A DNA stretch of 64,000 nt from Phytophthora sp. 'mugwort' (lineage: Eukaryota; Oomycota; Peronosporomycetes; Peronosporales; Peronosporaceae). Position numbers and translations under genes: made by a program. Shown here in pieces: positions 53,601-64,000 of the stretch; position 1 is the stretch's first letter; every line of letters starts with the position of its first letter. Under the pieces are notes generated by a model that had not been told where the DNA came from, searched no databases, and saw nothing but the letters and a program-made list of their open reading frames with translations. The stretch is taken from assembly GCA_033558025.1 (NCBI GenBank), contig JAUCEF010000007.1, positions 8,928,001-8,992,000 on the forward strand, written 5' to 3'.

Positions 53601-56600
53601 TTACAGTTGGCGTTTTTGCTGGTAGTGATTTGCCCGAAGTGTGGCTCTTTGAGGGTATTTCTATCAAGGTGAATGGGTTCGAAATGGCAACAGTGGGTAC
53701 TGTTCGAGTACGACACACCCTAGATAAGCAAAAGGATTACGTGTTTGGTGAGTTTGAGGATATGCTTCGCAAACGGCTTTCTTCTTGTAAGCGCTCAACT
53801 TTGGTTCTTGATCAGACATTGGCTGATGGTATATTAGTCGAAATTAGCAAGCTCCATCTTCGAACAAGCCGTGATTTCCCGCTCCAAGCTTACGCTGACG
53901 CCATTCAGAGCGATTTTAATCCTTATAAGGAACAACTCGCTTCTGCAATGGCTTCGTATTGGAGACCACAGCAAGATGTGTTCTATCGGTTCTTTTTGCG
54001 TACTCCAGTTGCCTCACATCAACAGGAAGTATGGCTACGTCTTGAAGACATTGGCTTTAAGTGTATTGGTAACCCATTGGAAAGCTGGCTAGAACGAATG
54101 TACCCTGTGTGGATCGAGGAGTTAGCTGAGCAAGAGTTGCGGGCGCATATGCTGGATGACCATGTTGCAACTCTCAAGCTAACAAATGCAGGCCTACTTT
54201 GCGATGCCTCTCTTAGAGAGATGAAAATGCTTTTGACCGAAAAGAATGCACGGTTGTACATCCAAAAAGTGAAGAAACTGGTGCATGAAACACTGGATGG
54301 GGACAGCGGGTCTCTTATCAACTTACGTATTGGTCATCTTGATGTCGATGTTTCGTTTGAAGGCAGTATAGCAGCTTCATGGGCTAGCATAAAATACCTA
54401 GACGAGGCCACGGAAGTGCTTGAGAATGCTGCCAAGACGATTGGCCACGATTTAGCGTTATCCACTCCATCTTGTCTCCTGTTCAAGGGATTTAAGATCA
54501 AAATGGTTGTCACGGATTTGACAGTACGAATGAGACGGTTTCCTACTCCATTGATGACTTGCGATGGCTTGAGTGTTCGTGGACAAGTCTTCTTGACGGC
54601 CTATAATAGTGAATACGGTGACACTACAGTTGATCTCATGGCTGCTTTACGATGCTTTGTGAACCTCTCCATCGATGCCATAAGCCCAGTACTTTATTTC
54701 AATCCGGAATATCTGTATGCGTTGGATGAATTATCAGAGTTGGCTATGGGGTTTCTCCCATTAGCAGTACTAGACGTCGACAAACGTTTTCAAACATCGT
54801 TTGTAGATATTATGCGTCGACTACTCCATGGTAAAATTGAGGTCACGATAAAGGATGCAGGTGTCCGTCTCCTCTACGCAGCAACGTCCTTCGAGTCAGC
54901 AGATTGTCTCGAGATTAGCGTGCATCGAGTGGGTGTTGCGTACTCGAATGGCTCAATCGACTTCGAAGTTACACGGGTAGCAGCAAAAATTGATCCCGGC
55001 TCCCTATCACACACTGCAGAGCTCAGCCATCTGAAGCTTCAAGTTTGGTTGAAATGGGGATGTCAGGGTGATCCCGTAATGCATTATTTCTATCCTATTG
55101 AGTTTATCGGAACTGCAAACACCAGCGCTGCAGACAAACGCTTTGTCTTGCATCTACAGGACCCAATTGATGCCTCTCTTTCGGAGACCTGTAGAACAAA
55201 CCCGTTCCAAGTTTTTCAAGCAACCAAACTATCTGTTTTCATCAGGGGAAGAATCTGTCCAGCAGATTCAGTAAACGGAGACTTAAACGATGGATGGTCG
55301 AAACGTGAGATGGCTACACGTACAGCCATCGTGCTTTACAGCAAAAGTGTTGAGTGGTTAATTGGGTTTGGCCGAGTCTATCAGAAAATCCCGCAGTATC
55401 CTCTGCCAAGACGTCGCTTTAACACTGGTGTGAAGCCCAATTTACCCTCTACAGGCCTTTTGAGCATTCTCGAAGGTGTGACAATTGAGGAATTTGACTT
55501 GATCGGGCTGGATGTGGCTTTGTACTCAAGTGAAAAGCATCCTGTCGGTGTTCGAGCTTTCATCGACGATAAAATCAGCTGTTCGGGTGCATTGTTGAAA
55601 CATTCTCACGAGGTTTTTGGAGATATGCAAAAGCCGATCTCAGATGCGAATAACGCTGGCTCTAACTCCACAGTGCGTCGACTATCGTTTAGTTTAAACG
55701 ACTCAATGTGGATTGTTCACGATGTGAATGTGGATGCGCGTGATATTCAAGTGCGGGTTTGTACGCCCGAGTCGGGAAGCAGAGGCGAGTCGCTTGTGTC
55801 TTTAAAACACGTAGCCTTGATAGTTGGAGGAGGTACTGAACGGGTTCCAACGCATGATAATGAAGTGATCAAACTACACAATCCGCCTATGATGAAGCGT
55901 GTCACCAATGCCCAACCGTTCAATTTTTCCCAATCTACCAGTGTCGAAGGGGTTAAAGAACGATCAAAGCAAAACATTCTCGACTATTTCGACATTCCCC
56001 ATGAAAATCCATTTAGTTATCGCGAATCGGACAGTGACGCTGAGGGGGAAGTAGACGTGTGTGAAGCTGGAGGGATTGAGAACGAAGCCGAAGAATGCCA
56101 AAGTCAAGTTTTGGATGAATTCCAACGCGCTGGTTTCTTGCTTGGATTGCTATCGAAGGAAGTTCGAGTGACAGTCACGATGGTAGCACTCGAGTCTCTG
56201 ATCGACATTGCAGACACGTGGGTACAAGTCATTATTTCTAGTTTACCAGAACTCTTTCGTGATGCAGCTGAGACCGCAGCGTTACTCGAGAGGAATGAAG
56301 ACGCAACCCAAGAATCCGTCATTCTCGTCGAGGAATCAGACGCTAGTCCGAAGAAATTCACGTCGCTAGCTCAAGACCCGAAATTCAGTGGCATTTGCCT
56401 TCAGGGTGGTGCTGAGACTCCCATTGATCCAGACGATCCTCAGCGGTTTGAACCAACTCCTTACTCCAATGCAGACACGGTGCGACCCGTTCGGAGAAAA
56501 TCTAGTCTGATTGTCGAACCCATCCGAAACAAACAAGAGGTCTCGCTTCCTCGACCCACAAGCTTAAAGCTGGTACAGGCCTTCATTCTAGTCAAGTTCG

Positions 56601-58912
56601 AAGACTGTCAGATCAGCGTCCAAGATCAGCTCCACAAAGGGTCTGTGCTGCTCGCTTTAAATGCTGGTACACTGCAGCACGCAGTTTCATCGGATTCTGG
56701 CCATGAACGCATCGACTTGAACGTCGACGGCTTTCAGGTCTTCACAGCGCCGTTGGATGTGGACGTGAAATCCCACGCGATTTGGCTCAAAGCGCTTGCG
56801 GACGGATCGTATTGTCCAAGCTCTTATGGCTTGTTACGACAAGTGATCGCGCCAATTCCCACCCAGGTTACCATTTGGATCGATCGCGACAAGAACCTCG
56901 TCAAGAACAGAGTGAAATTCGACATACCAGCCATCGAGGTGCAAGTCAACCTCGTGTCCAAGCGTATCCTTGTACAGCTGATAACAACGGCGACTGATCT
57001 CGTCAACGCTAAACTGGCCGAGAAGAAAAGCCAAGACCACTCGCAGCTTCTTCACGGCTATCTGAAAGAGGCTCAGGATCAAGAACGCTCATTACACCAA
57101 CTTGTGGCACTGAAAAAGCAGCTCAAGTGGAAAATTGCCGCGTTGGGGTGGCGGCAAATGTGTAGTTGGGATTATCGCATGAACGAGCGTGCACTGGCTG
57201 CTCTCTCGGCTGCAGAGAGTGCTCGAAACTTAGCGTTGGAGGTTGAAACATCACCCTTGTTCCGAAGACGTCAATTATCGTCGGCTTCTGTCTCGTCAGC
57301 ACCTACAAGACTTAGTGTAAGTATGCTCGGCTCGGCGACAACGACTCGGTACGAAGACGAGCAGTTTACGGACGAACTCCAGCGACTGACTCGACAATAT
57401 GAAGCGCTTTCCGAGTTGATTCGCTTCATGGCCAATGAGATCCAGAAACAAGTCCAACCAAACCCATTACCCAACGTGGATCTGGAATTTGCGCTTGATC
57501 GCGCTTCATTGACGCTCAGTGGTGAAAATGTCGATATCGTTCGGGCTCAAGCAGGGTCCTTGTGCTTCAAGATGCAGCTATTCGAAGACCACTCGGGGAA
57601 TTTCGCGTTAACGTTGCAAGATTTATCCGTGCACAACCTCAGCCCGGGGACACCCTACCCAGATATGTTGCTGCCTGTTTACTCTCGCTCTTGGGAAGGT
57701 GATGACATGTTCCTTCGTGTTGATGCTGAGATCGCAAAACCTGTGGGAGGAATCACAATCGTGCAGCATTTCGAGGTGAATGTACATCCGATCCAGGTTT
57801 GCATCACACAGGAGGCGATCATGCAGTTGGTGGCGTTTTTCGCACCCGCTGACAGCACCAACAGCACCAAGGAAGAGCAACGAGAGGAAGTACGATCCCA
57901 ATTCTTGCAAGCTCGAACGGCTAGTAGCTCTACGAGCGATGGACGTGTTGGTTCGGCAATCATCAAAGCTGTTAAGGTTGCTGGAAAAGCTGCAGCACAC
58001 CCTCTAAGTCTTGGTCGTAGCCATCGTGGAGACAGTGAGGAAGAGCTTCTATCATCTGGTCGGAAAGCAAAAGGAGGAATGCTTTATTGTAAACCAGAGG
58101 ACTCGACGCAGTGGCTCTCCAAGCTCGTGAATCTCTCGGAGTCAAACGAATTGCCCGTATTCCGTTCATCTGACGAAGCTGAGGAATACCAGACTGAGAC
58201 TGCGGAGCGAGAGATCAGCGAGATGAAGGAGCGAACTAAGACCAGCATTTTGTTCAAGCGCATCCGGCTCGGAGCTGTCGAGGTGGTACTGACGTACAAG
58301 AACAAGAAGAGCAGCGTGGGGAATAGCAGCACCCCGCACCTTCATCTCCCTCACGTCTCGCAGCCTCAAGCGTTGGAAGATATGCGAGGCTTTGAAGTTA
58401 AAACTCACGCGCTCGTCTACTGTGACAAAACGTGCTCGCCAATGGATCTACTCATGCGGATTCGACGCGATATCTTGCTCGACGTGCTGTCCCAAGTTGG
58501 TCGTAACTTCACCAACATCGGCACTTTCCTGCGTGACCAGTTTGATCCGTCTCGATGGGCGGCGTTTGACGCGCTGGCACCTCTCAAGTCGCTATCCACG
58601 ACAGTGTCATCGTTGACGATCATCAGTCCATCCCACATTGGCACAGTAGTTCCCTTGACAGCCCAAGTAGAAGGCTCCCGCACGTCTTCAGACAGCAAAA
58701 CCGAAGACACTTCCAAAGCGTCGATCTCGACCGAGTGGCAAGCGCGAGACTTGTCCAGCGACCACTACGATGCCGACACTTCCGCTCCGTCTACTCCAAC
58801 ATCAGCCGATAGTGTCCACATCAGACAGACGAAGACTAGACGTTCGTTAGCAACTCTCTTCTCCCGGAAGAAATCGTCGTCAAGTCCACTGCCGTCTCCT
58901 TCCATGCAGTAG
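50666..58912 (+). CDS. BLTP2: Bridge-like lipid transfer protein (BLTP2/Hobbit/Fmp27 family)
   Basis: Four exons (50666-50722, 50787-50832, 50886-51295, 51365-58912) encode 2686 residues; yeast Fmp27 and animal Hobbit are 2200-2650. Residues 1-20 form a hydrophobic ER anchor (MGLLLHLAVYILLLVAGFE), followed by a second hydrophobic stretch from exon 2. The body shows the repeating beta-strand pattern of rod-shaped lipid channels. The C-terminal region LFKRIRLGAVEVVLTYKNKK, then MDLLMRIRRDILLDVLSQVG matches the signature end of Fmp27/BLTP2. These proteins span ER-plasma-membrane contacts and move phospholipids in bulk. A coiled-coil insert lies near residues 1900-2070 (QDQERSLHQLVALKKQL). The last ~100 residues are basic and Ser-rich, suited to binding acidic membrane. 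The third exon joins phase 0 to the 7.5-kb last exon. Confidence 0.85.
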
Positions 58913-58996
58913 TAAACTCACCTTTCAATAGTTATAACTTCTTCATCTTTAGGCTTTCTCTCAATTTCAACTACTCTACCTAAGCTCTCTCTTCGT

Positions 58997-59402
58997 CTAG
59001 CAGCGGGCGAACACGTGGGCCTTGATGTCCGTCACGTAGCTCATGCTGTAGCTGCCACGACGACGCAGCTCTCGGCGGAACGACGTAGGTTCGGGCTGAT
59101 CTAGTCGCTTGGCGGCCTTCTGTGCCTCCTGTACAGCCACCCAACGCAGCGGCAGCAGCACACCCACCACATAGAGCGCTACCAGTAGCGCCACCAGCAT
59201 CGCCATCACCGCCTGGAGCCGTCAACGTCGTTAAATATCACAAATAAGGCCACAAATAATCCCAAATCGGCTCGCCCACCTTACGCGCAATGGGGAGTGC
59301 ATCTAACTCGTCCACAACCTGCGCCGCAAGTGCTAGAAGCGGCACACGGCCCAGTACGAAGCCTGTGCCCAGTAGCGCCGTGTTGAGCAGCAGCGACCCC
59401 AT
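58997..59402 (-). CDS. Small membrane protein, 112 aa, unknown
   Basis: Two exons (59402-59280 and 59212-58997) joined at a phase 0 intron of 67 nt give 112 residues. Residues ~4-30 (LLLNTALLGTGFVLGRVPLL) and ~42-62 (AVMAMLVALLVALYVVGVLL) are hydrophobic helices. A basic tail follows with RRELRRRGSYSMSY. The protein could be a small ER or mitochondrial membrane protein. I do not recognise a family. High GC3 and clean splice sites support a real gene. It converges with BLTP2 (84 bp apart) and is divergent from RPL7. Confidence 0.7.
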
Positions 59403-59624
59403 TATTGATGCGATCCGACAATACAAAGCGGAATATTTCTTCCAATCACAAAAGTATATAAATCTTGATCGTTTCTACCAATCACCAGCTTTTCAATGCA
59501 TCCATTGGCTGAAAAGAACATTTATTTTCATCCAATCCCCGCAGGCGTCGCGTGTCGGCCATTCAATTCCGCCGCTGCCAATTAGAGCTGCTCACTTTTC
59601 AAACCGGAAGTTAATACTCGCACC
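59403..59624. promoter_or_regulatory. Bidirectional promoter with five CCAAT boxes
   Basis: The 222-bp space between the divergent small membrane protein gene and RPL7. CCAAT occurs at 59442-59446, 59478-59482, 59532-59536 and 59578-59582, and ATTGG at 59504-59508, spaced 26-46 bp apart. By chance fewer than one would be expected on both strands. A TATATAAA-like stretch lies at about 59455-59462. An NF-Y-type factor is the natural candidate. Confidence 0.65.
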
Positions 59625-60959
59625 ATGGCTCCCGCTGCTCCGAAAGTGTACGTCGACTTGTGAAGCCCCGCAAGTCCAAGCGCCATCAGGCCGCCTCTCT
59701 TCTATTCGTACTTCATCATGGAAACTCGCCTGCGTCTTCCAGTCCTTCGCTCTAAGTGGGGGCGACGCATGGTCGGATCGTGAGAGTAAAGCGCAGTCTT
59801 CGTCGTATCTGCCGTCCCCTCGTCGGGATGGCGCGAGCAGCGAGACTCGCTCTTCTCTTGAAATCGATACGGAGAGGCCTTGACTGAGGTCTCTCTATAG
59901 TCTCCCTATGTGCCTTTTACGAGGCAGCATACACGGAGGATCGTGGTGTGTGTGGCTTTCTATATAGAATACCACTCCACTCAAATCTAACTGTGACGGG
60001 TGTATCGGGAGAAGCCTCTAAAGTTGTCTCCCTTATCTAGCAATAGAGAGAGGGGAGATGCTCGATGAGAGCCCTGGTCCTGTGGACTGGACCAACCGAT
60101 GCCATCATGCACCCCGTCCTAACGCTCTAAATGTGTTATTCCTGTCACTGCAGTCTCGTCCCTGAGTCAATCCTCAAGAAGCGTCGCACGCTCGAGCAGG
60201 TGAAGGCCAAGCGCGTCGCTAAGGCCGCTGCCAACAAGGTCCACCGCAAGAAGGTCCGTCAGATCGCCTTCAAGAGCGCTGAGAAGTACATCAAGGAGTA
60301 CCGTCAGGTAAGAATATTTGCGATTCCCATGCTCTTATACCCAGTTATTGAGCGATTTTTCTAATTTTAACGTAATCATCCAATGTGTAATCAACCTACA
60401 GCTCGAGAAGCAGAGCGTGCTCATGCGCCGTCAGGCCAAGTCGGCGGGCAACTTCCACGTGCCCGCTGAGGCCAAGTTCGCCTTCGTGATCCGCATTCGT
60501 GGTATCATTGGCGTGTCCCCCAAGGTCCGCAAGATCCTGCAGCTTCTGCGTCTGCGTCAGATCCAGAACGGCGTGTTCGTTAAGCTCAACAAGGCCACCA
60601 TTAACATGCTGCGTCTGGTCGAGCCTTTCGTCACGTACGGTTACCCCAACCTTAAGGTGACCCGCGAGCTGATCTACAAGCGTGGATTCGGCAAGGTCCG
60701 TGGCCAGCGTATCCCGCTCACGGACAACTCGGTGATCGAGAAGTCTCTGGGCCCCGTCGGCCTCATTTGTATTGAGGACCTGATCCACGAGATCTTCACG
60801 GTCGGCGAGCACTTCAAGCAGGCCGCTAACTTCCTGTGGCCCTTCCAGCTGTCGTCGCCCAACGGAGGCTATACCAAGAAGCTGCTTCACTTCGCTGAGG
60901 GCGGTGACGCCGGCAACCGCGGTGCCGAGATTAACAAGTTCATCAAGCAGTGCCTGTAA
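59625..60959 (+). CDS. RPL7: 60S ribosomal protein L7 (uL30)
   Basis: Three exons (59625-59647, 60154-60307, 60402-60959) encode 244 residues, the usual length. The first exon holds only seven codons and two bases. The 506-nt intron starts GTACGT and ends CTGCAG, giving [21 protein letters not shown]... in frame. Family landmarks are the basic N-terminal helix, [20 protein letters not shown], the [11 protein letters not shown] stretch, [17 protein letters not shown] and the end [20 protein letters not shown]. It is a structural protein of the large cytosolic ribosomal subunit. Codon use is extremely biased to GC-rich third positions, as expected for high expression. The unusually long first intron may hold regulatory sequence. 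I found no clear snoRNA in it. Confidence 0.95.
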
Positions 60960-61154
60960 GGTGTCAATTTGGTCGTTCTTGCGAGGTTTCTACCAGCGAC
61001 ACGTGTGTTTGAGCAGACTATGAATGTCTGCTCGGATGCTTTTAACAACTCGGTTTGAAAGATAATGAAAGGTCTTTTTGACTAAACCAATTCGGTTTTC
61101 TTGCTGTCCTTGTGCCTCTTGCTTACTGAGCTCTCTTGGTCTACCATGATTGCG

Positions 61155-64000
61155 TTACGATGTAGGCTTCGCCTGCGGGACAACGCGTCGTTGGCGCGAA
61201 GGTGGAGCAAGTGGAGTACTGAGTGGCAAACCTAAACGAGGAGTACCGCCAGCCCCAGCATTTGCAGTGCTTTGAGCTCGTCTTGACACGCACTTCTCGC
61301 AAGTACAATTGCGCTGGTGGATGGCGATTTTCATGCGGCGCTTTGCCTCGGCAAGTCCCAAGTAGTTTTCGCGCATGTCGCTGAGCTGTTCGGCCGAGCG
61401 CGCCGTGGCCCATAGCCGTACCTCCGTCATCTCGTAGTCCTGTAAGCGCCATCCAAGCAGCAATTTGGATGGTTTCGACACGGTTTGGGTGATGGGAGTC
61501 GTCTGGGACTCGCCAACACAGCGAGCGTCAAGGAAAAGCTTGAGTCCGACACGCTGAGGAGATGACACCTCGACGGTGAAGGCAACATGACGCCAGCCTT
61601 GAGTGCTCGCGTGGTCCATTCTTTGAGTCGAACGAACTTGCTGGTTCCCGAACGTAAGCACCAAATGATCGTCTTCCTCGACCACGAGTTCCCAACTTAT
61701 TGGACCAGAGACGTCCCCACCATTGACGTCTTCAAGGCTGTCGACACGTCTACGAGCCACTAACACTTGACGAACCCCAGCGGACAAAGTTGCTGGGATT
61801 TCGTCACCATTTGCAACCAATTTCTCGACTTGTTCATGCATTTGGTAGTTGCGAAGCCACATTTCGAACGTCAATTCGCGTCGGTACGGGTCTTCATCAA
61901 AACTAGTGGCAATATCCAAGGTGCTGCCTGGTCGGATGGAGCACTGAGCTCCCCAGCCACTTGATGGCAATGAAGCTGATGACGACGGGAAGTGTAGGGC
62001 GAATTCCTCTAAGATTCGGCCGGGCTCGCCACGATCAACGGGAGCTAAAGACTCGACGAGATCCACGACACCACCAAGAAGACGCAACGTGTTGTCGCGC
62101 TTGGATGTGTCCAAGCATTCGAGTCCATCAGAGGAGGCTGCGTCTCCGCTGCTTTGCCTCTCAGCTACTGTAGCGCCTTCTTCGAATCGCCAATAGGCCA
62201 CCACGGCATCTTCTTCGTCTTGAAAGGGACCAATCGTCATCTTTGCATTAGCTGCTTCAGCAGAGACACCCGGCACCGCATCAGCATTAAGTGGAGCTCC
62301 AACAACGGACGCGTCAGCAGCAAAGAGAGAGTAATTCAAAGCGCGTGGTTCAGTAGTAGCGACTCGTGTTTTGATCGAGACACCGAGCCACTCACTTGCA
62401 TCCTCTGGTGCTAGACGCTTCCAAGGCAGCGTACCGGCACGTGTCGTGTCCTTTGTATCATCACCTTGAGTTAATGGCTTGTCACTTGGAGCAACAGGCA
62501 GTTTGAGATGATCAAGCGGAGTTATACTAGACAGTAGGCGTCCACGACGCATGGGTTGCGTTAGATTCTCACAGCAGAGACTCGAGAACAGATCGTCAAA
62601 GGGTAGCTGTGTCTGCGATATTGTAGCTCTTGTGACCGCACTCAAGGGCGGATTCAGCTTCGTCCACGAATTTTGTAGCGTCTCGAGCACTTGTGTAGTA
62701 GATCCAGCACTGCATTTACGCAACATTGTCACAAGAGCCTCATCATCTCCAGAGAGATCGAGACACCGTATGGCCCAGTCAAGCTGACCAATGCTCTTAA
62801 ATACCATGGCGAGCTGTTTGAAGCGTTGAGCGGTGGGTCCCTTTCTTGACGGTAGTTTCGCAGCTCCGTCTGAGCCGCTCCCAACGACATATTCTTCTAG
62901 TGCTGGATCATGGGCAAGAAAGACTCGTATGAAGTCTTCCCACTTGTGGGCGTCTAGGAAGATGGAGGTCATAATAGTTCGCGAAAGCAAAGACGTTCGA
63001 CTGTAATTGGAAGACGCAGTAGCAACGACAGCTGCTCCGTCGGCAGCTCCTAGAGACGCAGACGCTTTCTCATGAGAATTAACGAGTGCGTTTAAGACTT
63101 TGACGACCTTGTCTCTCCATCCGAACGTGTGATACGCCGTCTCGAGCACCGTATCTGTGATTGAGCATACAGGACGGTCGCTATCGTCGGGCTGGAGCGT
63201 GAACGCGACCATTTCGCGGTCAAAAACACGTTGAAGAGTGGCGTTGGGCTCTGCAAAGCCCACTACGAGCGGTTCACAGAGCGCAACGGAGTGCAGCGTC
63301 AATCGACTGGACAATGTCGCTGGCTGGGAAACCGCATAGCACAGTCGATCGCCACACAATGAGACTAGCTGGATACTGGATCGTGTGAAGCCTGGACAGT
63401 CAGTCGCTATGCTGCACAAGAGTCGACTTGCTTCGCCTTGAAGGTTATGAGCGATAGGAGTGACATAACGCACTTGACGCGCTGTGGTGCTGTACACTAA
63501 CGTTTGAGATACCCATAGCAAACTCTCGGGTGTCCCCATGAGCTCACTCTTGCAGTCATACGCACGTAGCTCCTGGAGCTCAGGAGAGAGCACCAATACA
63601 CGTCTCGTAGTCATAACAGCTAGGAGAAGACGCTGCTGTGAGTCGTGAGGTCCAATCTGAGGACACGAAGAAGAGTTCCAAAGCACGTCGACGACGCGTT
63701 CGTTGGCTTCACATGTCCATGATGACGCGTTAGTACCAGGCACGGAGAGATCGTCTCCACTGAGTACTAGACGTTCATATTGACTCTGTCTAGTGGACTC
63801 AAGCAGATACAGTAGCTTACAGACAACAACACTCTGATAGCTTGCTGAAAGGACTAGTGGAGTGGCGAATATCCGTTCTACAGGCTGGTTCAGTTTCACC
63901 TGTTCGGTACTTGGATCACGTGTTGTCTGGAAAGTGACGACGTCTCCGGCTTTGGACAACACGAGCAGTAGATACTTTCCAGCTTGAGCGTCGTCGATGG
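61155..64000 (-). CDS. Large protein with LamG/ConA-like C-terminal domain, 3' part, partial
   Basis: A single open frame of about 948 residues that remains open at the right edge, so the N-terminus is missing. The first ~330 residues read like beta-propeller or WD-type blades (LLLAVMTTRRVLVLSPELQ, then LRAYDCKSELMGTPESLLW). Residues ~340-470 look like an alpha-helical solenoid (QRFKQLAMVFKSIGQLDWAI). The last ~350 residues contain a concanavalin A/LamG-like jelly-roll: VAYWRFEEG, RRELTFEMWLRNYQ, GWRHVAFTVE and a closing EVRLWATARSAEQL. A small Cys cluster follows (CTCEKC), then a Pro-rich tail. Propeller-plus-solenoid proteins often act in trafficking or proton-pump assembly, but I cannot name an orthologue. 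There is no evident membrane segment in the visible part. Confidence 0.7.
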   Translation of the reverse strand, partial: IDDAQAGKYLLLVLSKAGDVVTFQTTRDPSTEQVKLNQPVERIFATPLVLSASYQSVVVCKLLYLLESTRQSQYERLVLSGDDLSVPGTNASSWTCEANERVVDVLWNSSSCPQIGPHDSQQRLLLAVMTTRRVLVLSPELQELRAYDCKSELMGTPESLLWVSQTLVYSTTARQVRYVTPIAHNLQGEASRLLCSIATDCPGFTRSSIQLVSLCGDRLCYAVSQPATLSSRLTLHSVALCEPLVVGFAEPNATLQRVFDREMVAFTLQPDDSDRPVCSITDTVLETAYHTFGWRDKVVKVLNALVNSHEKASASLGAADGAAVVATASSNYSRTSLLSRTIMTSIFLDAHKWEDFIRVFLAHDPALEEYVVGSGSDGAAKLPSRKGPTAQRFKQLAMVFKSIGQLDWAIRCLDLSGDDEALVTMLRKCSAGSTTQVLETLQNSWTKLNPPLSAVTRATISQTQLPFDDLFSSLCCENLTQPMRRGRLLSSITPLDHLKLPVAPSDKPLTQGDDTKDTTRAGTLPWKRLAPEDASEWLGVSIKTRVATTEPRALNYSLFAADASVVGAPLNADAVPGVSAEAANAKMTIGPFQDEEDAVVAYWRFEEGATVAERQSSGDAASSDGLECLDTSKRDNTLRLLGGVVDLVESLAPVDRGEPGRILEEFALHFPSSSASLPSSGWGAQCSIRPGSTLDIATSFDEDPYRRELTFEMWLRNYQMHEQVEKLVANGDEIPATLSAGVRQVLVARRRVDSLEDVNGGDVSGPISWELVVEEDDHLVLTFGNQQVRSTQRMDHASTQGWRHVAFTVEVSSPQRVGLKLFLDARCVGESQTTPITQTVSKPSKLLLGWRLQDYEMTEVRLWATARSAEQLSDMRENYLGLAEAKRRMKIAIHQRNCTCEKCVSRRAQSTANAGAGGTPRLGLPLSTPLAPPSRQRRVVPQAKPTS

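Noticed and set aside
59290..59883. 197-codon plus-strand frame spanning the small membrane gene, the promoter and RPL7 intron 1
   Set aside because: It crosses the antisense of a convincing gene, a CCAAT-rich promoter and an intron, and its peptide is low in information.
59648..60153. Possible snoRNA in the first intron of RPL7
   Set aside because: I looked for box C/D and H/ACA signals and found no convincing pair; reporting one would be guesswork.
60396..60890. Long open frame antisense to RPL7
   Set aside because: It mirrors the strong codon bias of the ribosomal protein gene on the plus strand, whose identity is certain; the antisense peptide has no family character.
1..64000. tRNA, rRNA or CRISPR array
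   Set aside because: No B-box-like cloverleaf, ribosomal RNA stretch or regularly spaced repeat array was seen.

Overview
This window looks like nuclear DNA of an oomycete, most probably a Phytophthora-like or Peronosporales species. Genes are dense and lie on both strands. Introns are mostly 57-90 nt with GTANGT- or GTGNGT-like donors and YAG acceptors, and third codon positions are GC-rich. The gene set is eukaryotic (NuA4 subunit, MLH3, DXO/Rai1, DASH Ask1, eL7/uL30-type ribosomal protein, bridge-like lipid transfer protein). It also carries 7TM-plus-kinase fusions, a type of architecture typical of oomycetes. The species assignment is inference; no rRNA or marker gene is present. Exon structures were assembled by hand from splice signals and frame continuity.

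Layout: 1-749, tail of a Na+/H+ exchanger. 846-1538, EAF6. 1879-4791 (-), an unrecognised 918-residue protein. 5743-6917 and 7062-8260, two unrecognised proteins, the second with weak leucine-rich-repeat character. 8375-12824, a FIG4-type SAC phosphoinositide phosphatase with an N-terminal PH domain. 12903-15575 (-) and 21436-23976 (+), two paralogues with seven membrane segments, a TKL-like kinase domain and a DEP domain; the second has lost kinase motifs. Between them lie a secreted EGF-like, probably GPI-anchored protein, a six-exon DXO/Rai1 gene with a 21-nt microexon, and a dead IS630/Tc1-like transposase. 24127-27605, a 12-exon MLH3. 27658-28200, a MITE. 28501-33797 (-), a 1622-residue coiled-coil, TRAF-type zinc-finger and SAM protein. 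33902-35605, an inverted-repeat/TRIM-like retroelement structure. 36230-36904, an acidic unknown protein. 37510-39313 (-), Ask1, divergent from 39516-40940, a histone-H4-like fold protein; they share a 202-bp promoter. 41302-42370 (-), an ABHD17-type depalmitoylase-like hydrolase.

43300-50660 is a transposon graveyard: a palindromic MITE, a MULE transposase remnant, a cysteine-peptidase-like remnant, a ZSWIM-type transposase remnant and short tandem repeats. 50666-58912 is a 2686-residue BLTP2/Hobbit/Fmp27-type lipid-transfer protein. 58997-59402 (-), a small two-helix membrane protein, shares a CCAAT-rich divergent promoter with RPL7 (59625-60959). 61155-64000 (-) is the 3' part of a large protein with a LamG/ConA-like C-terminal domain.

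Themes: membrane identity and phosphoinositides (FIG4, BLTP2, ABHD17, 7TM kinases), chromosome biology (EAF6, MLH3, Ask1, H4-like) and RNA quality control (DXO). They are not an operon; most are independent transcription units, and only the divergent pairs suggest co-regulation. The most unusual signals are the 7TM-kinase-DEP kinase/pseudokinase pair, the Ask1/H4-like pair with its E2F-like shared promoter, and an MLH3 with a Gln at the ATPase general-base position.
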